A stretch of DNA of 64,000 nucleotides from Plantactinospora sp. KBS50 (GTDB lineage: Bacteria > Actinomycetota > Actinomycetes > Mycobacteriales > Micromonosporaceae): the NCBI RefSeq assembly GCF_002285795.1, contig NZ_CP022961.1:3848001-3912000 (forward strand). Direction: 5' to 3'. Under the pieces are notes generated by a model. It searched no databases and was not told where the DNA came from. It saw nothing but the letters and a program-made list of their open reading frames with translations. Positions within the stretch are counted from its first letter, which is position 1. Every line of letters begins with the position of its first letter. Shown here one piece after another: positions 36,929 through 46,151 of this stretch. A program made the position numbers and the translations under genes.

Positions 36929-39607
36929 GTGCCCCGGGCAGAACTGCGCATCTACCTCGGTGCCGCCCCGGGTGTCGGCAAGACGTACGCGATGCTCCAG
37001 GAGGCGCACCGGCGGGCCGAGCGGAACACCGACGTGGTGATCGGCCTGGTCGAGACGCACGGCCGGCCGCACACGGCGGCGATGCTCGGCGACCTTGAGG
37101 TGGTCCCCCGGCGTACCGTCCGCTACCGGGGCACCGGGTTCACCGAGATGGACCTCGACGGCGTGCTGGCCCGCCGGCCCGAGGTCGCCGTGGTCGACGA
37201 ACTGGCGCACACCAACGTGCCCGGCGGCCGGCACGAGAAGCGCTGGCAGGACGTGCGGGAGCTGCTGAACGCCGGGATCAGCGTGCTCACCACCGTGAAC
37301 ATCCAGCACCTGGAGTCGCTGAACGACGTCGTCGCGCAGATCACCGGCACCACCCAGCGGGAAACCGTGCCCGACCGGGTGGTCCGGGCCGCCGAACAGG
37401 TCGAGCTGGTCGACATGACCCCGGAGGCGCTGCGCCGCCGGATGGCGCACGGCAACATCTACCGCCCCGACAGGATCGACGCCGCGCTGGGCAACTACTT
37501 CCGGGTCGGCAACCTGACCGCGCTGCGGGAACTCGCCCTGCTCTGGCTCGCCGACAAGGTCGACGAGCAGCTCGACGCGTACCGGAACCAGCACGGCATC
37601 TCCGACACCTGGGAGGCCCGGGAGCGGGTGGTGGTGGCGCTGACCGGCGGCCCGGAGGGCGGGACGCTGATCCGGCGGGCGGCCCGGATCGCCGCCCGCG
37701 GCAGGGGCGCCGACCTGCTGGCCGTGCACGTGGCCCGCAGCGACGGCCTGGCCGGGGCCGACCCGGCCCAGCTCGCCCGCCAGCGGGTGCTCGTGGAAAG
37801 CCTCGGCGGCACCTACCACCAGGTGCTCGGCACCAACATCCCGGCGGCGCTGCTGGACTTCGCCCGCGGCGTCAACGCCACCCAACTCGTGCTCGGGGCC
37901 AGCCGCCGCGGCCGGGTCGCCCAGCTCTTCTCCCGCGGCGTCGGGGTCACCACCACGGCGCTGTCCGGGCCGATCGACGTCCACCTGGTCACCCACCCCG
38001 AGGTCGGGCGGGGACGGCGGCGCTCCGGAACGCCGGCCGTGCTGTCCCGCCGGCGGCGGCTGCTCGGGTTCGCGCTCGCCGTCCTCGGCATGCCGGGGCT
38101 CACCGCGCTGCTGCAGACGCTGCCCGGTCTCACCCTGACCAGCGACATCCTGCTGTTCCTGGCCACCGTCGTCGGGGTCGCCCTGGTCGGCGGCATGTGG
38201 CCGGCGCTGGTCGCCGCGCTCGGCGGATCCCTGCTGCTCAACTGGTACTTCACCCCGCCGTACCACACCCTCACCATCGCCGCGGCGGACAACCTGCTCG
38301 CGATCGGCGTCTTCGTGGGCGTCGCGGTCTCGGTGAGCGCGGTGGTCGACGTGGCGGCGAAGCGTACCCGGGAGGCGGCGCGGGCCTCCGCCGACGCGCA
38401 GACCCTGGCCACCGTGGCGGGCAGCGTGCTGCGCGGGGAACGTCCGCTGCCCGCGCTGCTGGACCGGCTGCGGGAGACGTTCGGGCTGCGCGCGGTCAGC
38501 GTGCTGGAGCGGACCGCCGGCCCGGGCACCGCCGGCGACGGCCCGGCCGACCCGGGTCCGGTCGGTCCGGGTCCGGTCGCCTCGGGTCCGGTCGGTCCGG
38601 GTCCGGGTCCGGTCGGTCCGGGTCCGGGTCCGGGTCCGGTCGGTCCGGGTCCGGTCGCCTCGGGTCCGGCCGGCCCGGGGACGGCCGGGACCGACGCGCC
38701 GTGGCGCGTGGTGGCCGGCGTCGGCGACCGGCCGCCGGGCACCCCGCAGGCCGGGGAGACCGCCGTACCGGTGGACGACCGGCTCACCGTGGTGCTCGCC
38801 GGCCGCCCGCTGGAGGCCGCCGACCGGCGGGTCGTCGAGGCGTTCGCCGCCCAGGCGGCCGTCGCGCTGCGCCAGGAACGCCTCGCCGAGGAGGCCGCCA
38901 CCGCCCGGCCGCTCGCCGAGGCCGACCGGATGCGCACCGCCCTGCTCGCCGCGGTCAGCCACGACCTGCGTACCCCGCTGGCCTCGGCCAAGGCGGCCGT
39001 GAGCAGCCTGCGCAGCCACGACGTCGAGTTCGACGACGAGGATCGGGCGGAGCTGCTGGCCACCGCCGACGAGTCCCTGGACCGGCTCGGCGCGCTGGTG
39101 GCCAACCTGCTCGACATGGGCCGCCTCCAGGCCGGCGCCCTCGGCGTCACAGCCACCGCCATCGGGCTGGAGGACGCCGTACCCCGGGCGCTGGACGAAC
39201 TCGGGCCGGTCGCCACCGGCGTGGTCACCGACATTCCCGCCGACCTGCCGGCCGCCGCGGCCGACCCCGGCCTGCTGGAACGGGTACTGGTGAACATCGT
39301 GGCCAACGCCCTGCGGCACAGCCCACCCTGGCAGCCGCCCAGGATCACCGCCAGCGCGCACGCCGGCCAGGTCGAACTGCGGGTCATCGACACCGGTCCC
39401 GGCATCCCGCAGGACCAGTGGGAGCACGTCTTCCTGCCGTTCCAGCGCCTCGGCGACCGCGACAACCAGACCGGGGTGGGCCTGGGGCTGGCGCTGTCCC
39501 GCGGGCTCGCCGAGGCGATGGGCGGCAGCATCACCCCCGAAACCACCCCGGGCGGCGGCCTGACCATGGTGTTGCGGCTGCCCGCGGCCGAAGGTGCCAC
39601 GGGATGA
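36929..39607 (+). CDS. kdpD: Osmosensitive K+ channel sensor histidine kinase KdpD
   Basis: An 892-residue sensor kinase: N-terminal KdpD domain with Walker-like GAAPGVGKTYAML and VVDELAHTNVPGGRH, then a USP-like domain, four membrane helices (about residues 375-475), a GAF-like region, and a HisKA domain with phospho-His678 in AVSHDLRTPLASAK. The HATPase has NIVANALRHSP and GLGLALSRGLAEAMGG. GTG start. A 40-residue Gly-Pro-Val repeat interrupts the GAF-like region. It phosphorylates KdpE, encoded next (ATGA overlap). Confidence 0.95.
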   Translation: MPRAELRIYLGAAPGVGKTYAMLQEAHRRAERNTDVVIGLVETHGRPHTAAMLGDLEVVPRRTVRYRGTGFTEMDLDGVLARRPEVAVVDELAHTNVPGGRHEKRWQDVRELLNAGISVLTTVNIQHLESLNDVVAQITGTTQRETVPDRVVRAAEQVELVDMTPEALRRRMAHGNIYRPDRIDAALGNYFRVGNLTALRELALLWLADKVDEQLDAYRNQHGISDTWEARERVVVALTGGPEGGTLIRRAARIAARGRGADLLAVHVARSDGLAGADPAQLARQRVLVESLGGTYHQVLGTNIPAALLDFARGVNATQLVLGASRRGRVAQLFSRGVGVTTTALSGPIDVHLVTHPEVGRGRRRSGTPAVLSRRRRLLGFALAVLGMPGLTALLQTLPGLTLTSDILLFLATVVGVALVGGMWPALVAALGGSLLLNWYFTPPYHTLTIAAADNLLAIGVFVGVAVSVSAVVDVAAKRTREAARASADAQTLATVAGSVLRGERPLPALLDRLRETFGLRAVSVLERTAGPGTAGDGPADPGPVGPGPVASGPVGPGPGPVGPGPGPGPVGPGPVASGPAGPGTAGTDAPWRVVAGVGDRPPGTPQAGETAVPVDDRLTVVLAGRPLEAADRRVVEAFAAQAAVALRQERLAEEAATARPLAEADRMRTALLAAVSHDLRTPLASAKAAVSSLRSHDVEFDDEDRAELLATADESLDRLGALVANLLDMGRLQAGALGVTATAIGLEDAVPRALDELGPVATGVVTDIPADLPAAAADPGLLERVLVNIVANALRHSPPWQPPRITASAHAGQVELRVIDTGPGIPQDQWEHVFLPFQRLGDRDNQTGVGLGLALSRGLAEAMGGSITPETTPGGGLTMVLRLPAAEGATG
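38553..38672. repeat. GGTCCG-type tandem repeat inside kdpD
   Basis: Hexamer-based tandem repeat (GGTCCG, GGTCCGGTC) encoding Gly-Pro-Val-Gly-Pro-Gly-Pro units in frame, in the linker before or within the GAF-like domain of KdpD. Its length is likely variable between strains. Confidence 0.9.
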
Positions 39608-40284
39608 CCCGCATCCTGGTGGTCGACGACGAACCGCAGATCCTGCGCGCCCTGCGGATCAACCTGCGGGCACGCGGCTACGACGTCCAGGTGGCGCCGG
39701 ACGGCACCAGCGCGCTGCGCGCCGCCGCCAGCCAACCGCCGGACCTGGTGGTGCTCGACCTCGGCCTGCCCGACCTGGACGGCGTCGAGGTGATCCGCGG
39801 GCTGCGCGGCTGGACCACCGTACCGATCATCGTGCTGTCCGGGCGGGCCGGCAGCGAGGACAAGGTCTCCGCGCTCGACGCCGGCGCCGACGACTACGTC
39901 ACCAAGCCGTTCGGGGTGGACGAACTGCTCGCCCGCATCCGGGCCGTCACCCGCCGGCTCGGCCCGGCCGGCCCGACCGGCCCGGCGCTGCGGATCGGCC
40001 GGCACACCGTCGACCTGGCCGACCGGACCGTCACCCGCGACGACGGCACGGAGGTACGGCTCACCCCGACCCAGTGGGCGATGCTGGAGAAGCTGCTGCG
40101 CAATCCCGGCAAGCTGGTCAGCCAGCGGCAGCTCCTGCACGACGTGTGGGGTCCGGAGTACCAGCACGAGACGAACTACCTGCGGCAGTACATGGCCCAG
40201 TTGCGGCGCAAACTGGAGGACGACCCGGCCCGGCCCCGGCACCTGATCACCGAGCCGGGGATGGGCTACCGCTACCGCCCCTGA
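39604..40284 (+). CDS. kdpE: Response regulator KdpE
   Basis: A 226-residue OmpR-family regulator. The receiver has phospho-acceptor Asp52 in VVLDLGLPDLDG, acidic pocket VVDDEPQ and Lys101 in VTKPFG. The C-terminal winged helix has LTPTQWAMLEKLLRNPGKLVSQRQLLHDVWG and YLRQYMAQLRRKLE. Controls kdp transcription with KdpD. Confidence 0.95.
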   Translation: MTRILVVDDEPQILRALRINLRARGYDVQVAPDGTSALRAAASQPPDLVVLDLGLPDLDGVEVIRGLRGWTTVPIIVLSGRAGSEDKVSALDAGADDYVTKPFGVDELLARIRAVTRRLGPAGPTGPALRIGRHTVDLADRTVTRDDGTEVRLTPTQWAMLEKLLRNPGKLVSQRQLLHDVWGPEYQHETNYLRQYMAQLRRKLEDDPARPRHLITEPGMGYRYRP

Positions 40285-40548
40285 CCGCCTGGCGATGAAG
40301 GGCCGAGTCGAGGCAGTGCCCATCCACCGTTACCGATTAGCCACACACGCGAAACAAAACTCGCATCGCCGCCCGATTTCCGGATCATGCGAAAGGCAAG
40401 TTGGCATTGAATCGCATCGTTCGGTATTGCCGCGGCCACGGAGCGCTGCTAACCTGATTCCTGGGCCAGACAGGCAGTAGGCACAAATTCGTGACATCTC
40501 GCAGAGCTTTCGACTCGATCACTGCAGCCCGACAATAGAAGGTTGGCT
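40285..40548. other. Intergenic region between kdpE and the polyketide cluster
   Basis: About 260 bp with clearly lower GC content than its surroundings and no convincing gene. It probably carries the promoter of the polyketide operon. AGAAGG at 40537-40542 serves the GTG at 40549. The base-composition shift marks a natural boundary between the kdp genes and the cluster. Confidence 0.6.
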
Positions 40549-41703
40549 GTGCGTACGCTTTTACTCTTCGACGGCCTGGGCAGCAATCACGAGGGCCTCA
40601 TTCCGGAGCTTCGCAGAATGTACGCGAGCCCGGAGAATGCGGCGTTCTTTCAGGTTGTCCTCCAAACCATGGACGAGGTGACCGACTACCTGGATTCGAC
40701 CTCGGCTCGTCGATTCAGTTTCCGCTCGATACTGGAGCGGCGCTCGTTTGAGCCGGACGAAGCACCGATCGATTCGTTCGTCGCCGGGCTGTGCGTGTAC
40801 ACCTATCAGGCATGTTGTCTGCAACCGGCCAGACGGCAGGAGGACGGCTGCGTCGCGGCGTTGGGCCACAGCATCGGCCTGCTCGCGGCAATCGTCGCGG
40901 GCCTGCGACTGCGACGGATGGACGACTTCCTCGACACCGTCGCCGCCTTTCTGCGGCTGGTCGCGGTCAGCCTCGCTCGCGGCCAGCAGCTCGCCACCGC
41001 GGCAGACCCGGACCGGAGCGCGGTGGGCCGTTACCGGGCAAGGGTTCGTCGGGGCGCTGGTCCCGGCCCCATGGCCTCGCTTGCCGGCCTGCCCCGTCAC
41101 GAGCTCGTCGATGCCGTCGCCGGGTTCAACCGCGACGGCGGCTCCCTCTCGGTGAGCCTGGCGAACTCGCCGAGCTCTCACGTCCTGAGTGGACCGACCA
41201 TCGAGCTCCTGGAGTTCTACTTCACCCACGCGGCGGCGTTCGAGCGGGCCGGCGCCACCTGGCTGTTCCTCAACAACACCGTTCCCTTCCACAGCCGGCA
41301 CATGGCGCCGGCCGCGGACCGGATCGACCAGGACCGTCGATTCATCGGCCGATTACCCGACGGTGCGCAGCTCGGGCTGCCGGTGTACGCCACCGACGCC
41401 CCGCGCAACCTGCAGAGCTCGCCGGACTTCATCGACGAGTTCCTCCAGCAGGTGCTCCTGCGGCCGATCGAATGGGAACTGGTGGCGTCGCACGCGATCG
41501 CCGACGCCTCGATCGACCGCATCGTGGACTACGGTCCCGGAGCGGCCGCCCGACGATTCACCAGGGAATGTCTGGGCACCGCTGCCCGACGCGTGCGATT
41601 CACACCGTTCCAGCCATCCGTCGCGTCACGGGCACCAGGAGGCCATAATGCGATGTCTAATCTTCCCCGGCCAGGGTGTCCAACGCAGAGGAATGGGAGC
41701 TGA
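40549..41703 (+). CDS. Stand-alone acyltransferase (FAS/SAT-like AT)
   Basis: A 384-residue acyltransferase of the malonyl/acyl-CoA:ACP transacylase fold. It has the start motif LLFDGLGSNHEG, nucleophile elbow GHSIGLLAAIVAG, and VPFHSRHM carrying the second catalytic His. The form is closer to starter-unit ATs (SAT) and fatty-synthase ATs than to bacterial FabD. GTG chosen over TTG at 40543, which touches the ribosome site. Overlaps the next AT gene by 56 bp. It probably loads a starter or extender acyl group onto the ACP of the KS-KR-ACP protein. Confidence 0.82.
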   Translation: MRTLLLFDGLGSNHEGLIPELRRMYASPENAAFFQVVLQTMDEVTDYLDSTSARRFSFRSILERRSFEPDEAPIDSFVAGLCVYTYQACCLQPARRQEDGCVAALGHSIGLLAAIVAGLRLRRMDDFLDTVAAFLRLVAVSLARGQQLATAADPDRSAVGRYRARVRRGAGPGPMASLAGLPRHELVDAVAGFNRDGGSLSVSLANSPSSHVLSGPTIELLEFYFTHAAAFERAGATWLFLNNTVPFHSRHMAPAADRIDQDRRFIGRLPDGAQLGLPVYATDAPRNLQSSPDFIDEFLQQVLLRPIEWELVASHAIADASIDRIVDYGPGAAARRFTRECLGTAARRVRFTPFQPSVASRAPGGHNAMSNLPRPGCPTQRNGS

Positions 41704-42484
41704 CCTTTTCGCCCGGTTCCCGGACATCACCACCCTGGCGGACGACATTCTTGGTTACTCGATCGAACAGTTGTGTACGAGGGACCCGGACCGAAGACTA
41801 CGGGACACCCGTTACGGCCAGCCGGCCGTGTTCGTCGTCAACGCCATGATGGGCATGCGGCAAATCGCCGACGGCGCCGGCGACTACCAGTTCTTCGCCG
41901 GCCACAGCCTTGGCGAATACAATGCACTCGTCGCCGCGGGTGTGCTCGACTTCCCGACGGCGCTACGGATCGTCGAGCAGCGCGGCGCACTGATGGCCGG
42001 CATCACCGGCGGCGGAATGTCGGCGGTCCAGGGCGTACCGGCGGCATTCGTCCGACGTGCCCTCCAGGAGGCCGGCCTCACCCAGGTGCACATCGCCAAC
42101 TACAACGCCGACACGCAGACGACGATAGCCGGCGACCGGACCGAGGTGGCCGTGGCCGCGAAGGCGATCGGCGCGCTTCCCGGCGCACGTGTCGTCCCGA
42201 TCAACGTCAGCGGACCGTTCCACACCCCGCTGATGGCCCCGGTGGAGCCGGCGTTGCGAGCGGTCCTGGCGAACTGCACCTTCGGCACCGCGACCGGCTC
42301 GGTCGTTTCCAGCGTCAACGGCGAAATCTTCGACCCGGAATCGGGTGCCGACCTGCTGGCCGGCCAGGTCTGCGCACCCGTGCAGTGGGTACGAGCGGTC
42401 ACCACCCTGCGGGCCTCGGGAGTCACCCACTTCGACGAAGTCAACGGCGGCACCCTCAGCGCGCTGGTGAGCAGAATCCACTGA
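41648..42484 (+). CDS. Trans-acting malonyl-CoA:ACP acyltransferase
   Basis: A 278-residue FabD/PksC-type acyltransferase: IFPGQGVQRRGMG, nucleophile Ser87 in FFAGHSLGEYNALVAAGVL, NVSGPFHTPLMAP with catalytic His. Such free-standing ATs supply extender units to polyketide synthases lacking an integral AT. ATG with a strong CAGGAGG site at 41636-41642. The following KS protein has no AT domain, so this is the expected partner. Confidence 0.9.
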   Translation: MRCLIFPGQGVQRRGMGADLFARFPDITTLADDILGYSIEQLCTRDPDRRLRDTRYGQPAVFVVNAMMGMRQIADGAGDYQFFAGHSLGEYNALVAAGVLDFPTALRIVEQRGALMAGITGGGMSAVQGVPAAFVRRALQEAGLTQVHIANYNADTQTTIAGDRTEVAVAAKAIGALPGARVVPINVSGPFHTPLMAPVEPALRAVLANCTFGTATGSVVSSVNGEIFDPESGADLLAGQVCAPVQWVRAVTTLRASGVTHFDEVNGGTLSALVSRIH

Positions 42485-42496
42485 AGGGACGATCGG

Positions 42497-45400
42497 ATGA
42501 GCATCGCCATTGTTGGCGCCTCGGTGAGGCTACCCGGGGTCGAGGGTCTGGACGATCTCTGGCGCGTCGTCAGCACCGGCGCGAGCCTCACCAGGCCCTT
42601 TCCGCAGCACCGCCGGGAGACCCTGAGCGAGTACATCCACTACCTGCGGGCGACGACCGTCGAACCGGTCGACGACGACGGTCTGGACTTCCACAACGGC
42701 TGCTATCTCGACTCGGTCGACACGTTCGACTACGCGGCGTTCGGCATGACGCCCCGGCAGGCCGCCCTGACCGACCCGCACCACCGCATGGTCCTCCGCG
42801 CCATGTTCCTCGCCCTGGAGGACGCCGGGTACTCGGCGGACCGGCTGCGCGGCAGCCGTACCGGAGTCTTCGTCGGCTTCGCCACGAACCCGGGTTCGAC
42901 CTACATGGACTACATCTCCCGGGTGGAGCCCTCCCTGAGCCAGCAGGCGATCACCGGCAACATCCCGGCGATGCTCGCCAACCGGCTGTCACACCTGCTC
43001 GATCTGCGCGGTCCCAGCCTCGTCGTCGACACCGCCTGCTCGGCGACGCTGGTCGCGGTGCACCAGGCGAAGAACGCCCTGATGGCCGGCGACTGCGACA
43101 TGGCGGTGGTCGGTGGCGCACGGATCGTCTTCGCCCCGGTCAAGCACCCGCACTCGGCGATCGGCATCGAATCCTCCGACGGTGTGACGCGCACCTTCGA
43201 CGAGGCGGCCGACGGCACCGGCTTCGGCGAGGGATCCGGGGCGGTCGTGCTCAAGCGGACCGACCGGGCGCTGGCCGACGGTGACGAGATCTACGCCGTC
43301 ATCAGGGGCAGCGCGGTCAACCACGACGGCCACACCGACGGCATCACCAGCCCGAGCGCCCGGTCACAGGCCGATCTGCTGCTGGCCGCCTGGGAGAACG
43401 CCGGAATCGACCCGCGTACGCTCGGTTACTTCGAGGCGCACGGCACCGCCACCCGGGTGGGCGACCCGATCGAGCACGAAGGCATGAAGTTGGCCTTCGC
43501 CGAACACACGACGGACCGGAGCTTCTGCGCCGTCGGCACGGTCAAAGCCAACGTCGGGCACCTGTTCGAGGGCTCCGGAGTGATCGGCCTGCTCAAGGCG
43601 GTGGCGGTGCTTCGGCACCGCCAACTCCCGCCGCAGGCCAACTTCGTCAGCCCCAACCCGCAGCTCGACTTCACATCCGGGCCGTTGTTCGTCCCGACCA
43701 GCCTGCGGCCGTGGGAGACCGACGGCGGACCGCGCCGCTGTGGCGTCAGCGCATTCGGCCTCGGCGGCACCAACGCCCACGTGGTCGTCGAGGAACACAT
43801 CGCACCGGCCCCGGCAACCGACCCGGCGGGCGACCATCCGAGCGGCGAACACCTGTTCACCCTCAGCGGGGCCACCATCCGCTCGCTGTCCGGGCTGTTG
43901 CGCGGCTACCTGCGGTTCATCGACGAGGGCGGGCTCGCCGGCATCGACATCGCCGACGTCTGCCACACGACGCAACTGTCGCGCTCGGCACACCGGTACC
44001 GGATCGCGCTGGCCGTCACCGGCATCGACGACCTCCGTGCCGGCATCGAACGGATCCTCGCCGACGACGGACCGCAGGTCACCGGTGCGCTCGCCGAGAC
44101 CGCACAGGCGTACCTGCGGGGTGAGCCGGTCGACTGGCGGAGGCTGGCAGCGGGCCGGAAGCACCGCATCGTCCGGCTGCCCCACTACGTCTTCGACGAG
44201 ACGACCGCCTGGCTGGACTTCCCGCAGGACTGGCGCCAGACGATGTCCCTGGAACGGACCACCGCACAACATCCGGTCACCCACGATGTCCGGCTGCGAC
44301 CGGTGCCGGCGCCAGAGCCGACCCCGACCGGCACCGGCACCGGCACCGGCACCGGCACGATGCTTGCCCTGATCGACCCGTCGACCGACGCCGAGGCGGT
44401 GCTGGCCCCCGCGCTGACCGACGGCAGCCGGATCATCCGGCTCGGGGAACCGCTCGGCCCGGACGGTCCGACGTTCAGCGCCGACAGCCCCGCCGCGTAC
44501 GAGCACCTCGTCCGGCTGGCCGACGAACACCAGGTCACGCACCTCGTGTACGCGCTGGCGTTCGAGTCGGCGCCGGCGGCCGACATCGAAGAGATCGAAA
44601 GCCGGTCGGCGAAGAACCTGCACGGGCTCTTCCACCTGTCGAAGGCGTTGATGGCGGCCGGAGCCAAACTCGACCTGATCGTGCTCACCCGGACGGCGAT
44701 CAGCGCGGACGAGGGTGACGCCGCGACGGTCACGGACAACGCCGCGCTTGTCGGCTTCGGCAAGGTGCTCGTCCGTGAGTACCCGTACGTCCAGGTCAAA
44801 CACGTCGACGTCGACATGTCCGTGCCGGCGGCCGCGGTACGCGCCGAGATCCTGGGCGACGCGTACGGGCTGTCGGTGCTGCGCGGCGAGCAGCGCATGC
44901 GCGAGGTCTTCGTCGAGGTCCCCGACATCGAGCTGACCACCGGGGATCCCGGTCCGCGGCCGTACCTCAGATCCGGTGGCACGTACCTGATCACCGGCGG
45001 CACCGGTGCCCTCGGCCTCGCCGTCGCCCGCGACTTCGCCACCGCGCAGCCGGACATCACGGTCGTGTTGCTCAGCCGGTCCGGGCTACCGCCCCGCGAG
45101 CGGTGGGACGAACTGCCGGCATCGGCGTCCGAGAGCGCCGTGACGACCCGGATCCAGACCGTGCGCGACATCGAGGCGCTGGGTGCCCGCGTGCTCGCGA
45201 TGGCGGTCGACGCCGGGGACAGCAAGGCGCTCGCCGAGGCGGTGGCCCAGTTGCGCGCCGACCACGGCCGGATCGACGGCATCGTGCACGCGGCCGGGCT
45301 GCCCGGCGGAAGCACTGTCATGTTCCGCCAGCTCGACGAGTTCGACGCCGTCGTACGGGCGAAACTGCACTCCGCCTTCGTACTGAAGGAGTCGACCCGG

Positions 45401-46126
45401 ACCGATCCGCCGGACTTCATCGCCCACTTCTCCTCGGTCGCCTCGGTGTTTCCCGCGCCGGGGCAGGCCGACTACGCGGCGGCCAACTACTACCTCGACA
45501 ACCTCGCCCGGTCCCAGTCGGGCGGCCGGTGCCACATGCTCGCGGTGGACTGGGTGGCCTGGAAGGAGATCGGCATGGCGGTGGACTACGGCACCAACGG
45601 TGACACGATGTTCAAGGCGCTGCCGACGGCCGTCGGCCTGGCCGTACTCGACGCGGGTCTGCGCTCGGGCCGGTCGCGACTGTTCGCCGGCGAGCTCAAC
45701 TACGGTGGCGAGCTCATCCACCTGTTGCGCTCGTACGACGTCGCGCTCTCCGACGACATCGAGGCGACCGTGCAACAGCAGATGCACGCGTTGGAGGAAC
45801 GGCTCGCGAAGGCCACCGACAAGATCCGTACGACGATCGAGGCGGTGACGGTGCACCTCGACGGCCGCCCGGACGAGCAGTACTCCGACGTCGAGCTGTC
45901 CGTGGCGAGGTGCCTGGCGCTCGCGTTCGGCTACGACCGGCTCGACGTCGAGGCCGACTTCTTCGACCTGGGCGGCGACTCGCTGATGGCCACCACGGTG
46001 GCCAACCACATCGCGGTCTACCACGGCGTCTCCTACGACGTCGCGGACCTGCTCGCGGACCGGACCACAGCCGAGATCGCCTATCACATCGAGGATCTGC
46101 GGGACTTCGCGGCGAGTTCCCTGTGA
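42497..46126 (+). CDS. Polyketide synthase module KS-(psi)KR-KR-ACP, AT-less
   Basis: A 1,209-residue single-module PKS. The ketosynthase (about 1-435) has Cys181 in VVDTACSATL, EAHGTATRVGDPIE and ANVGHLFEGSG. A post-KS linker follows, then a GT-rich tract (TPTGTGTGTGTG). A structural pseudo-KR (about 620-810) precedes the catalytic KR (LITGGTGALGLAVARDFA; Ser in HFSSVASVF, Tyr in DYAAANYYLDNLA). The ACP has FFDLGGDSLMA with phosphopantetheine Ser1162. No AT, DH, ER or thioesterase. It would make a beta-hydroxyacyl-ACP using the two upstream ATs; the condensation-like enzyme downstream could release the product. Confidence 0.93.
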   Translation: MSIAIVGASVRLPGVEGLDDLWRVVSTGASLTRPFPQHRRETLSEYIHYLRATTVEPVDDDGLDFHNGCYLDSVDTFDYAAFGMTPRQAALTDPHHRMVLRAMFLALEDAGYSADRLRGSRTGVFVGFATNPGSTYMDYISRVEPSLSQQAITGNIPAMLANRLSHLLDLRGPSLVVDTACSATLVAVHQAKNALMAGDCDMAVVGGARIVFAPVKHPHSAIGIESSDGVTRTFDEAADGTGFGEGSGAVVLKRTDRALADGDEIYAVIRGSAVNHDGHTDGITSPSARSQADLLLAAWENAGIDPRTLGYFEAHGTATRVGDPIEHEGMKLAFAEHTTDRSFCAVGTVKANVGHLFEGSGVIGLLKAVAVLRHRQLPPQANFVSPNPQLDFTSGPLFVPTSLRPWETDGGPRRCGVSAFGLGGTNAHVVVEEHIAPAPATDPAGDHPSGEHLFTLSGATIRSLSGLLRGYLRFIDEGGLAGIDIADVCHTTQLSRSAHRYRIALAVTGIDDLRAGIERILADDGPQVTGALAETAQAYLRGEPVDWRRLAAGRKHRIVRLPHYVFDETTAWLDFPQDWRQTMSLERTTAQHPVTHDVRLRPVPAPEPTPTGTGTGTGTGTMLALIDPSTDAEAVLAPALTDGSRIIRLGEPLGPDGPTFSADSPAAYEHLVRLADEHQVTHLVYALAFESAPAADIEEIESRSAKNLHGLFHLSKALMAAGAKLDLIVLTRTAISADEGDAATVTDNAALVGFGKVLVREYPYVQVKHVDVDMSVPAAAVRAEILGDAYGLSVLRGEQRMREVFVEVPDIELTTGDPGPRPYLRSGGTYLITGGTGALGLAVARDFATAQPDITVVLLSRSGLPPRERWDELPASASESAVTTRIQTVRDIEALGARVLAMAVDAGDSKALAEAVAQLRADHGRIDGIVHAAGLPGGSTVMFRQLDEFDAVVRAKLHSAFVLKESTRTDPPDFIAHFSSVASVFPAPGQADYAAANYYLDNLARSQSGGRCHMLAVDWVAWKEIGMAVDYGTNGDTMFKALPTAVGLAVLDAGLRSGRSRLFAGELNYGGELIHLLRSYDVALSDDIEATVQQQMHALEERLAKATDKIRTTIEAVTVHLDGRPDEQYSDVELSVARCLALAFGYDRLDVEADFFDLGGDSLMATTVANHIAVYHGVSYDVADLLADRTTAEIAYHIEDLRDFAASSL

Positions 46127-46151
46127 TCCGCGACCAGGATCAGAGGACGTC

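Noticed and set aside
42989-44803. Minus-strand open frames opposite the PKS
   Set aside because: Compositional shadows; the plus-strand KS, KR and ACP motifs are continuous.
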